Source: Leucocoprinus leucothites (lineage: Eukaryota > Basidiomycota > Agaricomycetes > Agaricales > Agaricaceae). From it: 64,000 nucleotides of DNA. Within the stretch, counting starts at the first letter, position 1. The number at the start of each line of letters is the position of its first letter. Position numbers and translations under genes: made by a program. The DNA is taken from the NCBI GenBank assembly GCA_013368445.1, contig JAACJO010000003.1, positions 2,046,001 to 2,110,000 on the forward strand, in the 5' to 3' direction. The notes beneath the pieces were generated by a model, which worked only from the letters and a program-made list of their open reading frames with translations, did not search any database and was not told where the DNA came from. Below are positions 44,307 through 57,147 of this stretch, in pieces.

Positions 44307-45825
44307 ATGCCCGGAGGATCGATGGATAAGGGCACCGTTGAGCATGACAGTATTGTCACGACACCCATTGGCTCCGACAAAGACTACACTCATCGCCATT
44401 CACATGGCCAAGATGACTTTGATTATGATGAACACTTAACGGAGTATCCCAACTGGTGGTCGAAATACCGGTGAGTCTCAGACGTGCACTACCTCGAGAG
44501 CTCCGGATCCAGGGCCGTTTCCAGATTTACTTATTCATTACTTCAATTTGCCTAGGCTGATAATACGAGAGGCTGCTGCTGAGTTCATGGGTGTTGCAAT
44601 CATGATTATTTTTGGAAACGGTGTCGACTGTCAAGCCGTATTGTCAATGAACACAGGGGTGGCGTCATTTCCTCGAGGTGTAAGTCAGCAGAGAAGGCAT
44701 TTTGAAGAATACTCAAACACATGTATGAACAGAGCTGGTTGTCCCTTGCTTTTGGTTGGGCTGCCGGTGTTGCAATGGGGGTATACGTGGCAGGTGGAAT
44801 CTCTGGAGGACATATCAACCCCGCTGTGCGTTGTGGTTGGACTGCTTTTAGAAAGGAAAGAATAACTAATGAAATCGCCTTAGGTTACTTTATCTTTAGC
44901 GGTCTTCCGGGGTTTCCCGTGGAAGAAGGTCCCAGTACGCTCATTCCAAATATACTGTGACTTCATCCGTATTGACCGAGGGCCCTGTAACCAGGTTTAT
45001 ATGCTTGCCCAATTACTGGGGGCCCTTGTTGGTTCTGCTTTGGTGTATGCCAACTACATCCACGCCATTGACATCGTTGAAGGAGGGCGAGATATTCGGA
45101 CGATTGCGACAGCCAGCTTGTTTTCTACCTATGCTGTAAATCATTCTCTGCGGTTCGCTTTTCCTCGGTCCTTCACTGACGCTCCATCATATGGTAGCTT
45201 GATTACATGACAAATGTCTCCGCCTTCTTCTCTGAGTTTCTGACCTCGGCTGTCCTCATGTGCATGGTGTTGGCCTTTGGAGATTCTTCGAATATGCCAG
45301 CGCCACCCGGGCTGGCTCCTTTGGCCTTGTTCTTATTGGTTCTAGGTATCGGTGTATCCCTCGGAATGCAGACGGGTACGCCTGGGCACTACGACAATTT
45401 GAACATCTAACAAGGGGAGGAACAGGATATGCCATTAACCCAGCACGAGACTTAGGGCCGCGGATGATGACTGCTATGGTCGGTTATGGATCACAGGTCT
45501 TCACGTTCAGAAGGTAAGCCATTCTCTTTCAGTCATCATGGGCCCGTTTTTAATCGTGTCGTAGTCATTACTGGCTCTGGTGCCCCGTAATTGCGCCTTT
45601 CCTTGGTTGCCTGGCGGGTGCGGGCATGTACGATATCTTCCTGTTTACAGGAAAAGAAAGCATTGTGAACAAACCGTAAGACTGTCAACCTGATCGATGG
45701 TAATATTATAGCTGACCTCTTCTTGTTCTGCCAGGAGTCGGACCGTTCGTAAAAGACGAAGACGCGCGCCAGCCAGGCAGCGACGCAACATCCCCGCTGG
45801 ACCAGGCGCGGATGATACTGCATAG
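44307..45825 (+). CDS. Aquaglyceroporin (MIP family channel)
   Basis: Membrane channel for water, glycerol and small polyols. Nine exons (44307-44470, 44556-44679, 44733-44825, 44884-44934, 44995-45135, 45198-45375, 45426-45513, 45565-45675, 45735-45825) give 346 aa. A hydrophilic 55-residue head (with [15 protein letters not shown]) precedes helix 1 ([20 protein letters not shown]). The first pore motif is [14 protein letters not shown], split by an intron exactly after NPA. The second is [14 protein letters not shown]. The Asp after the second NPAR is the mark of glycerol-permeable members. Helix 6 is [20 protein letters not shown], followed by YDIFLFTG, a typical aquaglyceroporin end. The cytosolic tail is unusually basic ([17 protein letters not shown]). 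Confidence 0.9.
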
Positions 45826-46729
45826 CAGTATGGTCAGTTAAAATGAAATGGACCGATAACCTAAGCTGTTTTATGCCTTTGTAAGCTATATATGTAAATT
45901 ATGCCAGCGCCTCGACGTATAGCAACATGACGGACGCTTGTCGTTTAAATTAGCTCACGGATCATGCTTATGGCTTCAGGTGTTCCACTCAGGTTAACAC
46001 TCATAATCACAGAGCATGCTCTTGGCAACACTGGCAAAGTGCTTTAATACCGTTACCGGTGAGCGAGACTTGAAGCCATGCTGTGGCGTTACGTCCCGTT
46101 CTATTGTCGTCTTAACTCGCAGGACTAGTCCCTCTCGCGATGACGATGACATCGGTTAAACCTTCCTCCACAGATATGGGGTTTGCACCAGGTCAAAGTC
46201 ATGAGCACTACGCCTCTTCTGTGCATTCTCGAGGTGTCTGACGCCTTTTGATCCGGTATACCAGCACTATGACCCTAAGCCGTGGCTTCCTGCAATTGTT
46301 ACACCGTTCTTCGCCTTGTTGGTGATCCGAAGATATCATCGACCCATCCGGTCAGCGCATTTTCCTTCCCTTTATGGCAGATCAGCACGAGAGATAGCCT
46401 TCAAGGTGTGCTGAGCCGATTATGCGATCGAGGTTCTCAGTCAGATAACCTTCCTGAGAGAACATTTCGACTGACAGCTAACTTAGTATTCGGCTTCTTC
46501 TATTCGCCGAGTGGCATACGAAGTAGCGATGTTCAATGATGCCGATCTGGTACGTGGACTTCAGAAAAAATTCAATGGTGCCGACTATGGTGCGTGGACT
46601 TCATGGGACGGCGACAATGGTTTATATGATTTATCATTGACATCATGCCTATTTCTGGTTTTAGAAGCGGAACATATAAAAGAGGGGCTGCTATCTAATC
46701 CGTCCGTCTGCAGACAGCACAAGTGCTCA
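45826..46729. other. Promoter region of the dehydrogenase gene
   Basis: 900 bp between two plus-strand genes. Open frames at 46282-46539 and 46511-46801 have no motif; the latter overlaps the first dehydrogenase exon in another frame. Confidence 0.5.
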
Positions 46730-47756
46730 ATGGCTGCACCAAAGAAAGTCGTTCTTGTCACCGGTATGTCTTTACGCTTCGAATTTTTATCCAGCCTTTG
46801 AGTGCCAGTCGAGCCCTCCATACTACTTGAGACCATTCGGCTAATATGCTGATCCTGTTTGTAGGCGGAAATGCAGGAATCGGGTTTGAGCTCTCCCGCC
46901 TAATAGCTCAGAAAGGTCACAAAGTCTGGCTGGGGGCAAGAAATGCAGTCGCTGGGGAGGATGCCGCGTGAGTCGATCTTGCATCACCTTTATCTAAAGC
47001 CCAGTGTTCTGATCGGAGGATGGTATAGAACGACGCTCAGACAAGAAGGTCTTGCTGATGTGAAGAGTGTCAGATTAGATGTTACGGACTTGCCGAGCAT
47101 TATTGCTGCAAAGGAAGTCGTGGAGAAGGAAGACGGCAAGTTGGACGTCTTGGTTAATAACGCAGGTAAGCGAGGCCTGGGCCTAAAGGGACCGTGAGGA
47201 CTGAGAAATCAAATACAGGAATTAGTCTCATGGATAAGAATCAGAATGTCCTCAGTATTGATCTGGAGACTATTCGTGATTGCTTTGAGACCAATTTCTA
47301 TGGTCTTATTCGGACCACCCAAACATTCTTCCCACTTGTGAAAGCTGCCGCAGACGGGGCAGCAGGCTATGCGGTTATCGTGAATGTCGCCAGCGACATG
47401 TCATCCACCACGCATCAATCACGCCCAGATAGCCAGTATCACGTCGTGGGTTACAATACCAGCAAGGCGGCAGCCAATTCATATACAGTAGCACTTGCGC
47501 ATGAGCTCAGGGACTCGAATATCAAAGTCAACGTAGTCTCACCCGGCTATACCTCGACCAAGCTGAACTTCTTCGGAGAGGGCGGCAAAAATGTAACCAG
47601 CGGTGCCCAAGTTATTCTCCCATGGACATTGCTCGACAAAGATGGACCGACAGGTGAGTCGAATAAGATTCGGTTCATTTGGGGCATCTGATATCGAATA
47701 CTGACGCGGACGCAGGGTTATTCACAAATGAGCATGGGAAGGAGATGCCGTGGTGA
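46730..47756 (+). CDS. Short-chain dehydrogenase/reductase (classical SDR)
   Basis: NAD(P)-dependent oxidoreductase resembling carbonyl-reductase-type SDRs. Exons 46730-46763, 46865-46967, 47029-47165, 47219-47653 and 47716-47756 give 249 aa, the normal SDR length. The start MAAPKKVVLVTGGNAGIG carries the TGxxxGIG dinucleotide-binding motif, split by intron 1 after TG. LGARN fits the second strand and LDVLVNNAG the NNAG motif. Catalytic residues are the Ser in VNVASDMSS and the Tyr/Lys of GYNTSKAAANS. PGYTSTKLN follows. A short end (LFTNEHGKEMPW) is typical of the group. Substrate unknown. The stop lies only 100 bp from the next gene's start. Confidence 0.88.
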
Positions 47757-47856
47757 ATAAATAGACGAGAAACTTATATATGTATTGAAATTGTGTTTGC
47801 TTTTAAATTCACACACGCCCTTACCTTGCGCTGTTTAACTCTTACCCTCATCGCAT

Positions 47857-49979
47857 ATGCCCGACCTAGAGGCGCAGTCCTCATCCTCACCTCCGACGAG
47901 GCCAGTCCCACTCTCCCTCGTCATTGACGACACCGCCCAGCGGTCGCCGATAACTTATTCCGGACGACCTTCGGGTGGTTCATCATCGCATTCCGATTCA
48001 CCGGTCTATGAATCTGCATTAGATTCAACAACTCCGCTTATTCTGGTCCACGATGACGACGACGACGATGACGACAGTGACGATAGAGATACGGAGCGAC
48101 CGTTAGCCCTGGATTTCTCATCGTCAGACGAGGAGAGTGACGACCTCGACGATTCACTCAGTCCGCTTTACCAGGTCAACGGCAAATTGTCCATACCCCC
48201 TCTGCCTCCATTTACGATATTCATCTATCTACTCTCGCCATATCTTAAGCTCGGAGCCTTGCTGCTGCCCCACTATCAGCTTCCGCTGAAGCATGGGCTG
48301 AGTGGCTTGTTGATTAGCGCTGCACTTGCAGTTGTCGCGAGGCATTTGTTATACCTTCTTGCAAGATACTTGAGGAAGGCAGATTTAGAGGACGTCGTGG
48401 GCGGTACTTTTGTGAGCACAAAGAAGCGGGGGCGTAAAGGAGAAAGGCGACGGGATTGCTTGAAATTTTTGGTCAGGTTCGGTACGGCAGTCTTGAGGAT
48501 ACTTCTTGCCGTGGTTTATGTTCATGGTAAGTTCTGCCGGACTAGTTCGTGTCAGTCCTTGGGCTGAAATACTCTCGACAGAATGTGCCCACTTCATTCT
48601 CCATCTTTTTGGTACAGTCAATGCGCAGCATCATTCCTCAAGTGAGCTTGGCCTAGCTATGGTCGCCGTCGTGATTGTACTATTGCTCTCCTATCCCGGG
48701 TCTCTATCATCCCGACTGGTTGTCTACACCACAAACGTTTCCGTGTTCACATATCTGCTATGGTTGGCCTCCATAACATACCTTTACACCCAAGGCACCC
48801 TTCCCATAAATTCTGAGCGCCTGGAGTCAAAGAATATTTGGAATGGATTGGGTGAGTGCAAACGCTACCCAGTTTCTACTTATTGTTGACTAACTATGTT
48901 CTTCCAAAGTCACTACTGCATTCATTTTCACCTCTTCTAATACGCTCCCACTGTATGCCTCGACGAAAGGCACTATCCAACAGCTTCTCTTTGATGCTGA
49001 TACAGCACTCGCACTACCAGGCACCACTCCCTCCACCGGTAACACCTCCCGAAGAGATGGGAATGACAAGCAGCCGTTATATCGCTCCTTCAAGTTCTTG
49101 TCATTGTTATCCGTTGGCTTGGCTGTAGGGTTAACCCTCCCCCTTGTTGGGTTTGCAGCATACCCCAACGAGAGCCCCAGAGCGCCGGCCAAAGTGACAG
49201 GATCGAGCGGCTACCCTGAGCAATATCCCGATTGGGGGTTCCCCCGTCCATCCGGAGATTCCTCACCTGCGACCAGGATACAGACATACATCACACCCGC
49301 TCTTGCCTCCCTCACTCTTCTCTTCGGCGTTCCTCAACTCTTAATCACCATTCCTACATTCCCTGCTGGATCGTTCAAATGGCTTCGCGGGGGCCATAGA
49401 CATGCCTCTACACCTGAGCCTCTATCGAGACTATTCCTGATATTCAAGAAATCCTTGGTATCGCTATCATTGATTATCCTCACGTTCACCACTACTCCCT
49501 TCAAGTTCTCAACAACAGTATGGTCACTCACAGCCACCCTTGCCATCCTTGCAACATACTATGTACCCGCTATCCTTCACATCCTCGCACATACATTCAA
49601 GTCACCTCTATCCATCATCCTTCCCTCGACGTATTTCTCTTCATCACTCTCTGCAACAACTACTCCACGCACTTCTTTTATGAACTTACCAACACCTGGT
49701 CCCAGCGGTGGTCTAGGTGTCGGCACCTCTACCCCATCTTCGGATGGCAATAATGAATTCCAATCATCGACTTCTGCTCGTCCTCAGCCAATTACGATTC
49801 CCTCGTCCTCCCGACACCGTCATTCAAATTCTCAGGTGGAGCATGACGACCTGTTGCAACGGAAAGAGAGGGCTCTTCAGAAGCGACAAATGCGGAGACG
49901 TATCATTTGGGATATTTGGGCTTGGGCTATTTTCTTTGGCGGATTTGTTGTTCTTGGTGTAAGAGCTCGTATGTCATGA
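47857..49979 (+). CDS. Polytopic membrane protein, possibly amino-acid-transporter-like
   Basis: Exons 47857-48526, 48582-48851 and 48910-49979 give 669 aa. The first 110 residues are disordered and contain an eight-Asp run and other acidic clusters. About ten hydrophobic spans follow, for example FTIFIYLLSPYLKLGALLLP, LAMVAVVIVLLLSYPGSL, VSVFTYLLWLASITYLY, LLSVGLAVGLTLPLVGFAAY, SLSLIILTFTTTP and a final WAWAIFFGGFVVLGV. The segment AFIFTSSNTLPLYASTKGT resembles the conserved region of Aa_trans/SLC38-type transporters, but the rest does not let me fix the family. A basic cytosolic stretch (LQRKERALQKRQMRRRI) precedes the last span. Role unknown. Confidence 0.65.
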
Positions 49980-50391
49980 GAGTTATTTCGCATCATCTCT
50001 GTAGCATGTCAACTTGTAAGGTGTATGTGCTCACCGGCCTTTGTTTTTGTTTTTTTGTTGGATTACTGTTACTCTTGTTGTAGCGCCTCACACTCGTTTC
50101 TTTGGGACTTCATTGAAGCTTTGGATCTACTATGTTCTATCACCCTCTTTACCCTTTGTCTTGCTCGGTCATATATACTAGCTGGGCTGGTTAATGTTCA
50201 ACGAGTGGGAATTGCACTGACATTTGGTGTCCGCTTCCAGCTATTTTGAACTCATTGAGCATTGCATTGCAAATAGCGAAACATTAATATCCAGGAAGCG
50301 GAGCATGCGTACAATACAAGTACAAGACTATACATAATTGAGGAATAAGAGGGATAAAGCGACAAGAGCAGTCTAGACACTAGAGGGCACT
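49980..50391. other. Intergenic between convergent genes
   Basis: 3' flanks of the membrane-protein gene and the RPA1 gene. T-rich near 50040-50060. No gene. Confidence 0.5.
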
Positions 50392-52567
50392 TCATTGAGC
50401 CCAGGGGCTGTCAAGCATCTCAATCAAGTGGTAGCCCTCTTCAGCGTAATTGCTCGGTTCGATTCGCGAGATCCCATATCGAACGCGCACACGGTCCTAG
50501 CCAGGTGAAGCGTATGTGAGCATCGAGGGATTTGACCAAGAGTAACAAGTTGACTGACATCAAAAGAATCCTTCTTGGCGCGACATGAGAAATTATAGGT
50601 TTTACAGTTTGCTTTGTGAATCGCAGCCAGATATTTGCTCTCATCTTGCATCTAGACAAGTATTTTAGTGCAAATAAAGCCATAATCTAAAATAGCATGT
50701 ACCTTGAGCTCTTGCAGGTCATTGGCAGACATCCCAAAGATGACAACGCCAGCATCATTGAAAGCCTGGAGCCAGGCTTGGCCTGACCAGTCTGCGACGG
50801 CCATTGAAACAATGTATCTATGACGCATCGTTAGGCTAGTTGAATGGTTCGATTGAAGGCGAAACTAGCATACCGGTACTCAGGTGCATCAGCGCGGTTA
50901 CCACATTTGTCGCAGATCCATGAATCCCCCTCGTTAGTCATCTTTTTACTGCAATTCTCGCTTGTGCAAGCAGGGTAAGACATGTTCTCTCCCCGGATGT
51001 GAACAATCGTCCCTCGGCAGGAGAAGAAATCTGGCTTATCACCCATTCCGAGTTCGGACTCTTTAATCTCGTTCAAGCTACGCGCTTCGGTCCTGTTGAA
51101 CCCGATAGACGGTCCACCACTTCTGACTGTCTTGGACTGAAACTTTATTTCAGAGCCTTGCGAGTCATACCAGCCACGGAGTTTATAGCATTCCTCCATG
51201 GAAGGATCGATTTGCATCTGACTCGAACTAATCATCGAGAGAGATACGCCTAACAGGATCAAGTTAAAGCTGAGCAACTACAACCAGGAGCTGACACCAA
51301 CCTCCAAAGTCTCCAACACGGACGCCCTTGAAAGCGCCGACAGCACCGGGCTCAGCATTAAAAGACTCAGCCTGTTTGCCCCATAACGTTAATTGGACAG
51401 AAAACTCTGTCTTATCGACTAGAGTAAGCTCTCGTTTTTGAAGCTAACATTCTGGTTAGTACTGACGAAAGTGATACTAGCATGAGTTCACCTACAAGTC
51501 GATTCGTGGCCCGAGTTGTGATTTCTGCAAGGGTGCCAACTTCCTTAATGATACCGATGACATCTATTCTCGACGTTAGACATTGTGAAGGTTGTAATCA
51601 CAAATACCATACCAGTAATGCTATCCTTTCCAAGCTTTTCAAGCTGGTCAAGGGCGCTGAATTCATATCTGACTTGAGGAAGTTCGCTAGTCTCGTGACA
51701 CTGAACCAGGCGTCATGTGAGTCAGCTTAATTAAGGTCTTACAGCGCGCACCCGCTTACCTCCTCGATCTGAGTATTTTTCTCGAAAGTTAGCTCATAAT
51801 CGTTCGACAAGTTGTTGAACTTCTTCTTGGCGAAGTTGACGCGAGCCTTAGAGATATAATACACTTTCCCTTGTTCCAAGCGCGAGAAAAGCTCGTCTGC
51901 GACAGTGTTGAAAGCGGTACCCTTGATTTCGCCTGTGTTGTCCATAAGAGTGACATTGAACAGCTTGCCCTCGCCTTTGTTGTTTGACCAAGTCTTCATG
52001 TCACTCTTCTGAGTGACGCGAGCTTTGATGGTCCAATTATTTTGGTACGGGCTTAGGCCCTCGATGGGGAAAGTCAATTGAGCATGGCCGTTGGTCCCGT
52101 TTGCTGGTGCTCCGTTTGAGGTACCAGCTACCGGTACATCAGACTCGGTTTGGTCTAGGGCAATTGGATTTCCAAGTTTCTGCCCTGGATTCCCGAGAAC
52201 GCGCACACCAAGCAATATCACCAGTCTTCCGAGTCTTGGGTTAGAAAACACGCCTCAGGAAAGGGACATGAGCAACTCCGTACCGTTTGTTCTGAACCAA
52301 GCTACACGAGGCCCTCTCAATAACTGCGACAGTGAATTTCGCAACGGATGTATCCTCGACCATGCTATTGCACTGGGTCGCTAGCATAGCCTGGATGAAA
52401 TTGACCCCATCCGAAATAATGAGGCGGTACCGGTCGACTGGTCCACCAGTGACCTTTTTTACTGATAGGAACTGGATTACTTGGTCCGTGCCCACGGATT
52501 CGTTTTCGGAGGTTATGCGCGCCTGCAGACCTGCACAGCAGTTGGAGGAGAGTTCAAAGGTATCCAT
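50392..52567 (-). CDS. RPA1: Replication protein A large subunit (RPA70)
   Basis: Single-stranded-DNA-binding subunit needed for replication, repair and recombination. Exon 1 is 52284-52567 and encodes the N-terminal OB fold, starting MDTFELSSNCCAGLQARITS. Exon 2, 51760-52225, carries the linker and DBD-A (LTFPIEGLSPYQNNWTIKAR, GEGKLFNVTLMD, EQGKVYYISKARVNFA). Later exons hold DBD-B (CHETSELPQVRYEFSALDQL, LTLVDKTEFSVQLTLWGKQA) and DBD-C (WYDSQGSEIKFQSKTVRSGG). The C4 zinc ribbon in DBD-C has CTSENC and CDKCG pairs. The C-terminus (VRVRYGISRIEPSNYAEEG, LIEMLDSPWAQ) is the trimerisation region. The order matches yeast Rfa1. An unusual ggaag acceptor starts exon 2. Confidence 0.92.
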
Positions 52568-55036
52568 GGATAATGTGTGAGTGGTTGTGGAAAAGACGCG
52601 GTCCGTGACAGAGCTATATTACTGATACGTGTGACATAACGCGTTTCGCGTATTGTCACGTATACGGTCACAAATCAACAATACGCTCTAGATCACGCAT
52701 GGACGTGACACCCTGGACTTTCAGACAACTCAGCTGGTACTTGTGATAAGCTTGCAAATAACTAGTAAATAGTACTCGGCTACATGGACATTGCTACATA
52801 TAATTATGGCTACATCAACCAGAGTACAATGATAGTCGGACTATATCAATCATTCACTATACAATGCACTTTACTAAGAAGTTGAAACCACATCTTCGAG
52901 CGAAAGCGACTAATCAGAAATGGTGGCTCGGGATATAGTGGTGGGATATTTGGGGGACACTCCTCTGGGAGGTGGGTATGAAACCATCTTCAGCCACGCA
53001 CCCGGACACAACAGAGCAGACGAATGCGTCCTGCATATATGCGCTACGACATACAGATTCCCGTAGCAGCCACAGCGATCCAAAGCAGGTGCCCTACAGA
53101 GAAACAACAACGAAGGTAGTGGAAGAATTTTTTGAATCTTCTGGTTTTCCTGGTATGGCTTCGTAGGAAAGAATCGCCGGTATAGTGATAAGATCTTGAC
53201 TCGTATAAACGTTTGCGGAAGTTTTCAGCCCAAAATTGCAGTGGATGTGTGCCTCGGGTTTTGATATCTTGCATGACCCCGGCTGGTTAGGTAGATGAAT
53301 AGTGCAAAACATGATCCATCCCACTAATCGGAAAACTGCCAGATCGATTCTCTGATCCGGCGAAGGTAGACTGAGGAATATCAAAGCGCTCATACTTGGA
53401 ACCTTGGTAGACCTCCATCATTTCTTCGTTTATCTTGGTAGCATTCTCATTAGCGAGAGAGCGACTTGAGCCTGTGGATTCCGTGTCTGGCAGTGAGCCC
53501 TGTCGATATGGCTGACCGTCAACCTAGTACCAAGCATGAGCCACACATTCATCGCGCCATTGCTTTAAGCCTGAGCACTTCTACAACCAGGCTTTCGTCC
53601 TCGACTGAATATACACTGCCACGAGAATAAGCCACCCCAACGAAGAATTCGGGACCTGAACCCCTGAGATCCACATAGCCTGTCCGTTGATCTGTCAAGT
53701 GGAGGAAGAACAGCCTGTGGAATGTCCCAGTACGACCAACCAGTTTCCTTCGAAATGTGTCGAAGAATGTATTGGATTCCATGTCGACGAAAAGAATCCA
53801 AGTCGACGAAAATCAGTCAGAAGTTCTCGTGGTGGCCAATGCAGGGGTTGCGAGGAAAGAGTTGGAGATCGCATCCTCGTTGTTTTTCCAAAGTAGCTTC
53901 GTCAACCCCGAAGTTGAAGTCCGTAAAGGAAAATGAGGTTGGGGCCAGAAGGGCTACTGAAAGCGCCGCACTCCATGCGCCGTGTTGGTCGAGTAAGGGC
54001 TTCACTTCCGCACAATCTCGACCATCAAGAGGACCTACAACCGTGTCAACCGGAGAGTTAACACACATACACAAAATAGACCCGGAGATTATGGGTTTTT
54101 TTACCAGTGCCATCCAGGTCTTCAAGGAGATCTTCTGTGATGATCGTACCTCTTCCCTCTGGGTGGACACATCAAGACAGAGATGATCATTCTGGTCTCA
54201 AAGAGAATCGATGAGGCACGTATTCGTGGCATCCAGTGTAGAGTCGGTTGAAGGTTTCGCGATAAGCTCCTGCCCCGCGCCCTCATCCCATCAAGAGTAG
54301 TCAGAATGATGTATATAGTGAAAAGCATGTCTCCGAGCGTATCCAGCATTGCATCCGCTCTCGGAGCCCGTGGGAGGCGTCTTCTGCGCTATGTTTGATA
54401 ATGTTATCCGGAGTCGCCCCGAGTCCCACCATATGGGGGTCCCCTGAGAGGATCGGCATCGTGAGTTTGAATTTCAACTATCTGTGGCTCGGAATCTTGT
54501 TGCATCGATGTGGTCCAGACTTGTGTTATAACTTGTGTAGGCAAGGCTTTTGATGCATAATGGGTGTCAAAAGCGACCTGAACCAACGACACAGCCACAA
54601 GGCCTTTAGTTCCTTGCTCGAACGTTCATTACCCAATTCACTACCATACCCAATAGGCTGTACTTGCTTCAGAACTGGGGACTAAACTACATTGGCCGAC
54701 TCTGAACCGTCCACTGGGTCTTGTATTACGGATATTCCTTCAATGATTTATCTCGAGACTTCAAGCTCGCTTCAAGCTTCAAACCTACCAGGGGAAGCAT
54801 AGAATACCTGACTTGATCTAATTTGACCGCTGTGACACAAGGGTCCTCCCAACCGACAGATTTCATTCGGTGCCGATTTTACCCCACAAGATTTATACCG
54901 AGAAAACGCCCTCGAGTAACGCGTTGATCCACCGAGGTTTACCCTCTTGACGATTCTCAAAATCTAGTATAAAGGGACACTGCCAGCATGGACATGGAGA
55001 CTGTCACGACGAAGTGACGTCCCGTTGAACTCCGGA
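52568..55036. other. 2.5 kb unresolved region, possible decayed coding DNA
   Basis: Lies between divergent RPA1 and GH131 genes. On the minus strand, frames at about 53044-53393, 53549-53801, 53817-54170 and 54122-54349 contain protein-like stretches (DGRDCAEVKPLLDQHGAW, FHRLFFLHLTDQRTGYVDL). Stops and poor splice sites separate them. No family was recognised and no intact gene could be built. Confidence 0.35.
54968..54975 (+). promoter_or_regulatory. TATA box of the GH131 gene
   Basis: tataaagg sits about 69 bp upstream of the ATG at 55037, a suitable distance for a short 5' leader. Strong TATA boxes are typical of inducible secreted-enzyme genes. Confidence 0.55.
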
Positions 55037-56153
55037 ATGCTGGCCAGGATCCCTAAATTGCTCGTCCTCGCAGCCGTTTCGTTGCGGGTCGCAGCAACAC
55101 CCGTCCTCTTTGATGGACGCATCCCGCATAACTATACCCAGGCCAACCTGGACAACTCACAGGATCCATTTTTGACGTAGGCCCCTACTCCACGCACACA
55201 ATGAACTATCATTGACTTAGTCTCTCAGCGTCGTAAAGGGAACAGAGAGTGCCTCTCATGTGAGCCTTCTCGGCTTGTTTTCAATACTACAAAAATTTCT
55301 CAATCCACCCTGTAGTACACCAAACTCGAAGGCAATGAAATGGCCCCAACCCCTCTCTGGAGGGTATTCCCGTTCAAGGCCGACGAACAAGTAATCTCCG
55401 TCTCCATCGACAACACGTCCGTCTTTTCACCAGGGGGAAATAACCCTCAATACGGCTTCCGCCGCACGGACATCATTGCAGAGCGCGACGGCTCTCCCAG
55501 TACCCTCATCCCCATCATGGAAAACGGGACCACGGTCTTCCACTTCTCCATAAAAGCCGACACGAAGCACTTCCTGGACTATAGGCACGAGTACCAAATC
55601 GTATTCATCGAACCGAGCGATGGGTCCCATGTCTTCGGCATTCAGCTGGGCACACCATTCTCCTCTGATCCTAATGCTCGGCCTGCAAAAGACGCCCACT
55701 TCTTCAAAGTCCTTGACCACTCGTTGAACGTTCTCTTCAGGACTCCTTTCATTCTGGGAGTCTGGTATAACTTTGCTATCCAGGTTGACTGGGAAGCTAG
55801 GACCCTCGGTGTCTGGTATTCCATCGAAGGCTTCCCTCTTGTTCCAGTTACCGGTTTGATTGAGAACACGAGCCAGCAAGAGGGTGGTGCAGGGAAGGGA
55901 GAATTCCACTTTGGTGTTCTCAAGGTGAATTTCGTCCTCGCCTTCCCTTTCTTAAAGGCTGATGTGCTCACAATCCCCGTAGCTTCCCTTGGTCAACCCT
56001 AGTGATACCCCGGAGCAGCAAGGAGATGTCGTTCACTTTGGTATTCAAGAGGGCACGACTGAGGGTCTCCACTACTCTGGTGTCTTTGTCGAGTCCGGTG
56101 AAAAAGGAGTCAGCGTCGGTTATGGGCTTACCAGCCACCCCATACGGAAATAA
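55037..56153 (+). CDS. Secreted glycoside hydrolase family 131 (beta-glucanase)
   Basis: GH131 enzymes cleave beta-1,3/1,6/1,4-glucans and occur in fungi and oomycetes. Exons 55037-55176, 55229-55259, 55316-55924 and 55983-56153 give 316 aa. A signal peptide (MLARIPKLLVLAAVSLRVAA) ends near ATPVLFDGRIP, the usual GH131 beginning. The fold is marked by VVKGTESASHYTKLEGNE, VISVSIDNTSVFSPGG, YGFRRTDII, TTVFHFSIKADTKHFLDYRH followed by EYQIVFIEPSDGS, then WYNFAIQVDWEARTLGVWYS and GEFHFGVLK. No carbohydrate-binding module is attached. The protein ends with GLHYSGVFVESG. The family assignment rests on the strand order and the RxELV-like FHFSIK/HEYQIVF region; exact catalytic residues are not assigned. 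Possibly used in wall remodelling or wood decay. Confidence 0.78.
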
Positions 56154-57147
56154 CCGCTGGGCCTCTAAATAGCTCGCCGTGGCAGGTATCAACAAGTATT
56201 AGTATCTAATTGGATCTGTGAGGTTGTGGTGGGTGATAGATTTTTCACCAAGTGAGTGAACGTATGAGATTGGTATTTCGGGAAAAGGGAGTGCTGTAGT
56301 TACGATCATTACATAGTGAATGGCGTCCAAACTAGTAAGGATGCTTCCACCTGCGATAGTGTGCTCCCATGGTCCACTTATGTATGTGCTTGCTTGGCCT
56401 TGACTGAAGAATCTCCTTCTCATGATGAGTGTGTCGAAGGTATCGACCTCTGACATCTAGTGATTTCCATTTCTTGGTAGTCCGCCCTGTCGACTTGCGA
56501 CTGCTCCGGTATCCTAACCACGGCTCTGATGAATGCACTAGCTAAACCGCTCCAGAAGCAACTACCTCATCGAGTTCTCTCAATGCTATATTATGTCCAC
56601 TAGAATGGAATTGATCTCTCCCCTCCACCACATTCATCCGCTACCATCTAATAAAGGTGACGAAGTCGCACAAGGAGCACAGTCAAGGATGACTGTGCAT
56701 GCGAGATGGGCCTTCCTGTCCTACGTATTCTCTCCTATGACACAGCAAGATGGACGGTAGAAAGACGAGAAGCATCTGAACGATTAGATTGCCTGGCAAG
56801 CCACTCTCTCAGGTCAACTTCAATAGTATTGCACGAAGTAGCTAGACACCTTAAGAAACCACGCGAAACAGCAAGTCCTTACGGCTCGGCGGTCTGCGAC
56901 ATCCTCGGTAGCCCTACCCTCGCCTCATACGGAGCTCCCGAATCGTATAGATATAAGTCGATGTACAGAGTCATCGGAAAATTCTGCTAAATTGAAATTC
57001 AAGTGTTGGTGGACCCTTTCTGGCGTATTAAATTTACAAAGGGTACACAGATGTTCGCTGCTATAAATTGAGGCCGCTTGGGCGAGAAAATGTAGTACAT
57101 TCTTCCAGACAACCACACATTAGAGCATAAAATAAAGAACATAGTTC
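56154..57147. other. Intergenic between convergent genes
   Basis: 1 kb between GH131 (+) and glutathione synthetase (-). Open frames at 56199-56456 (-) and 56706-56990 (+) have no motif. No gene is supported. Confidence 0.5.
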
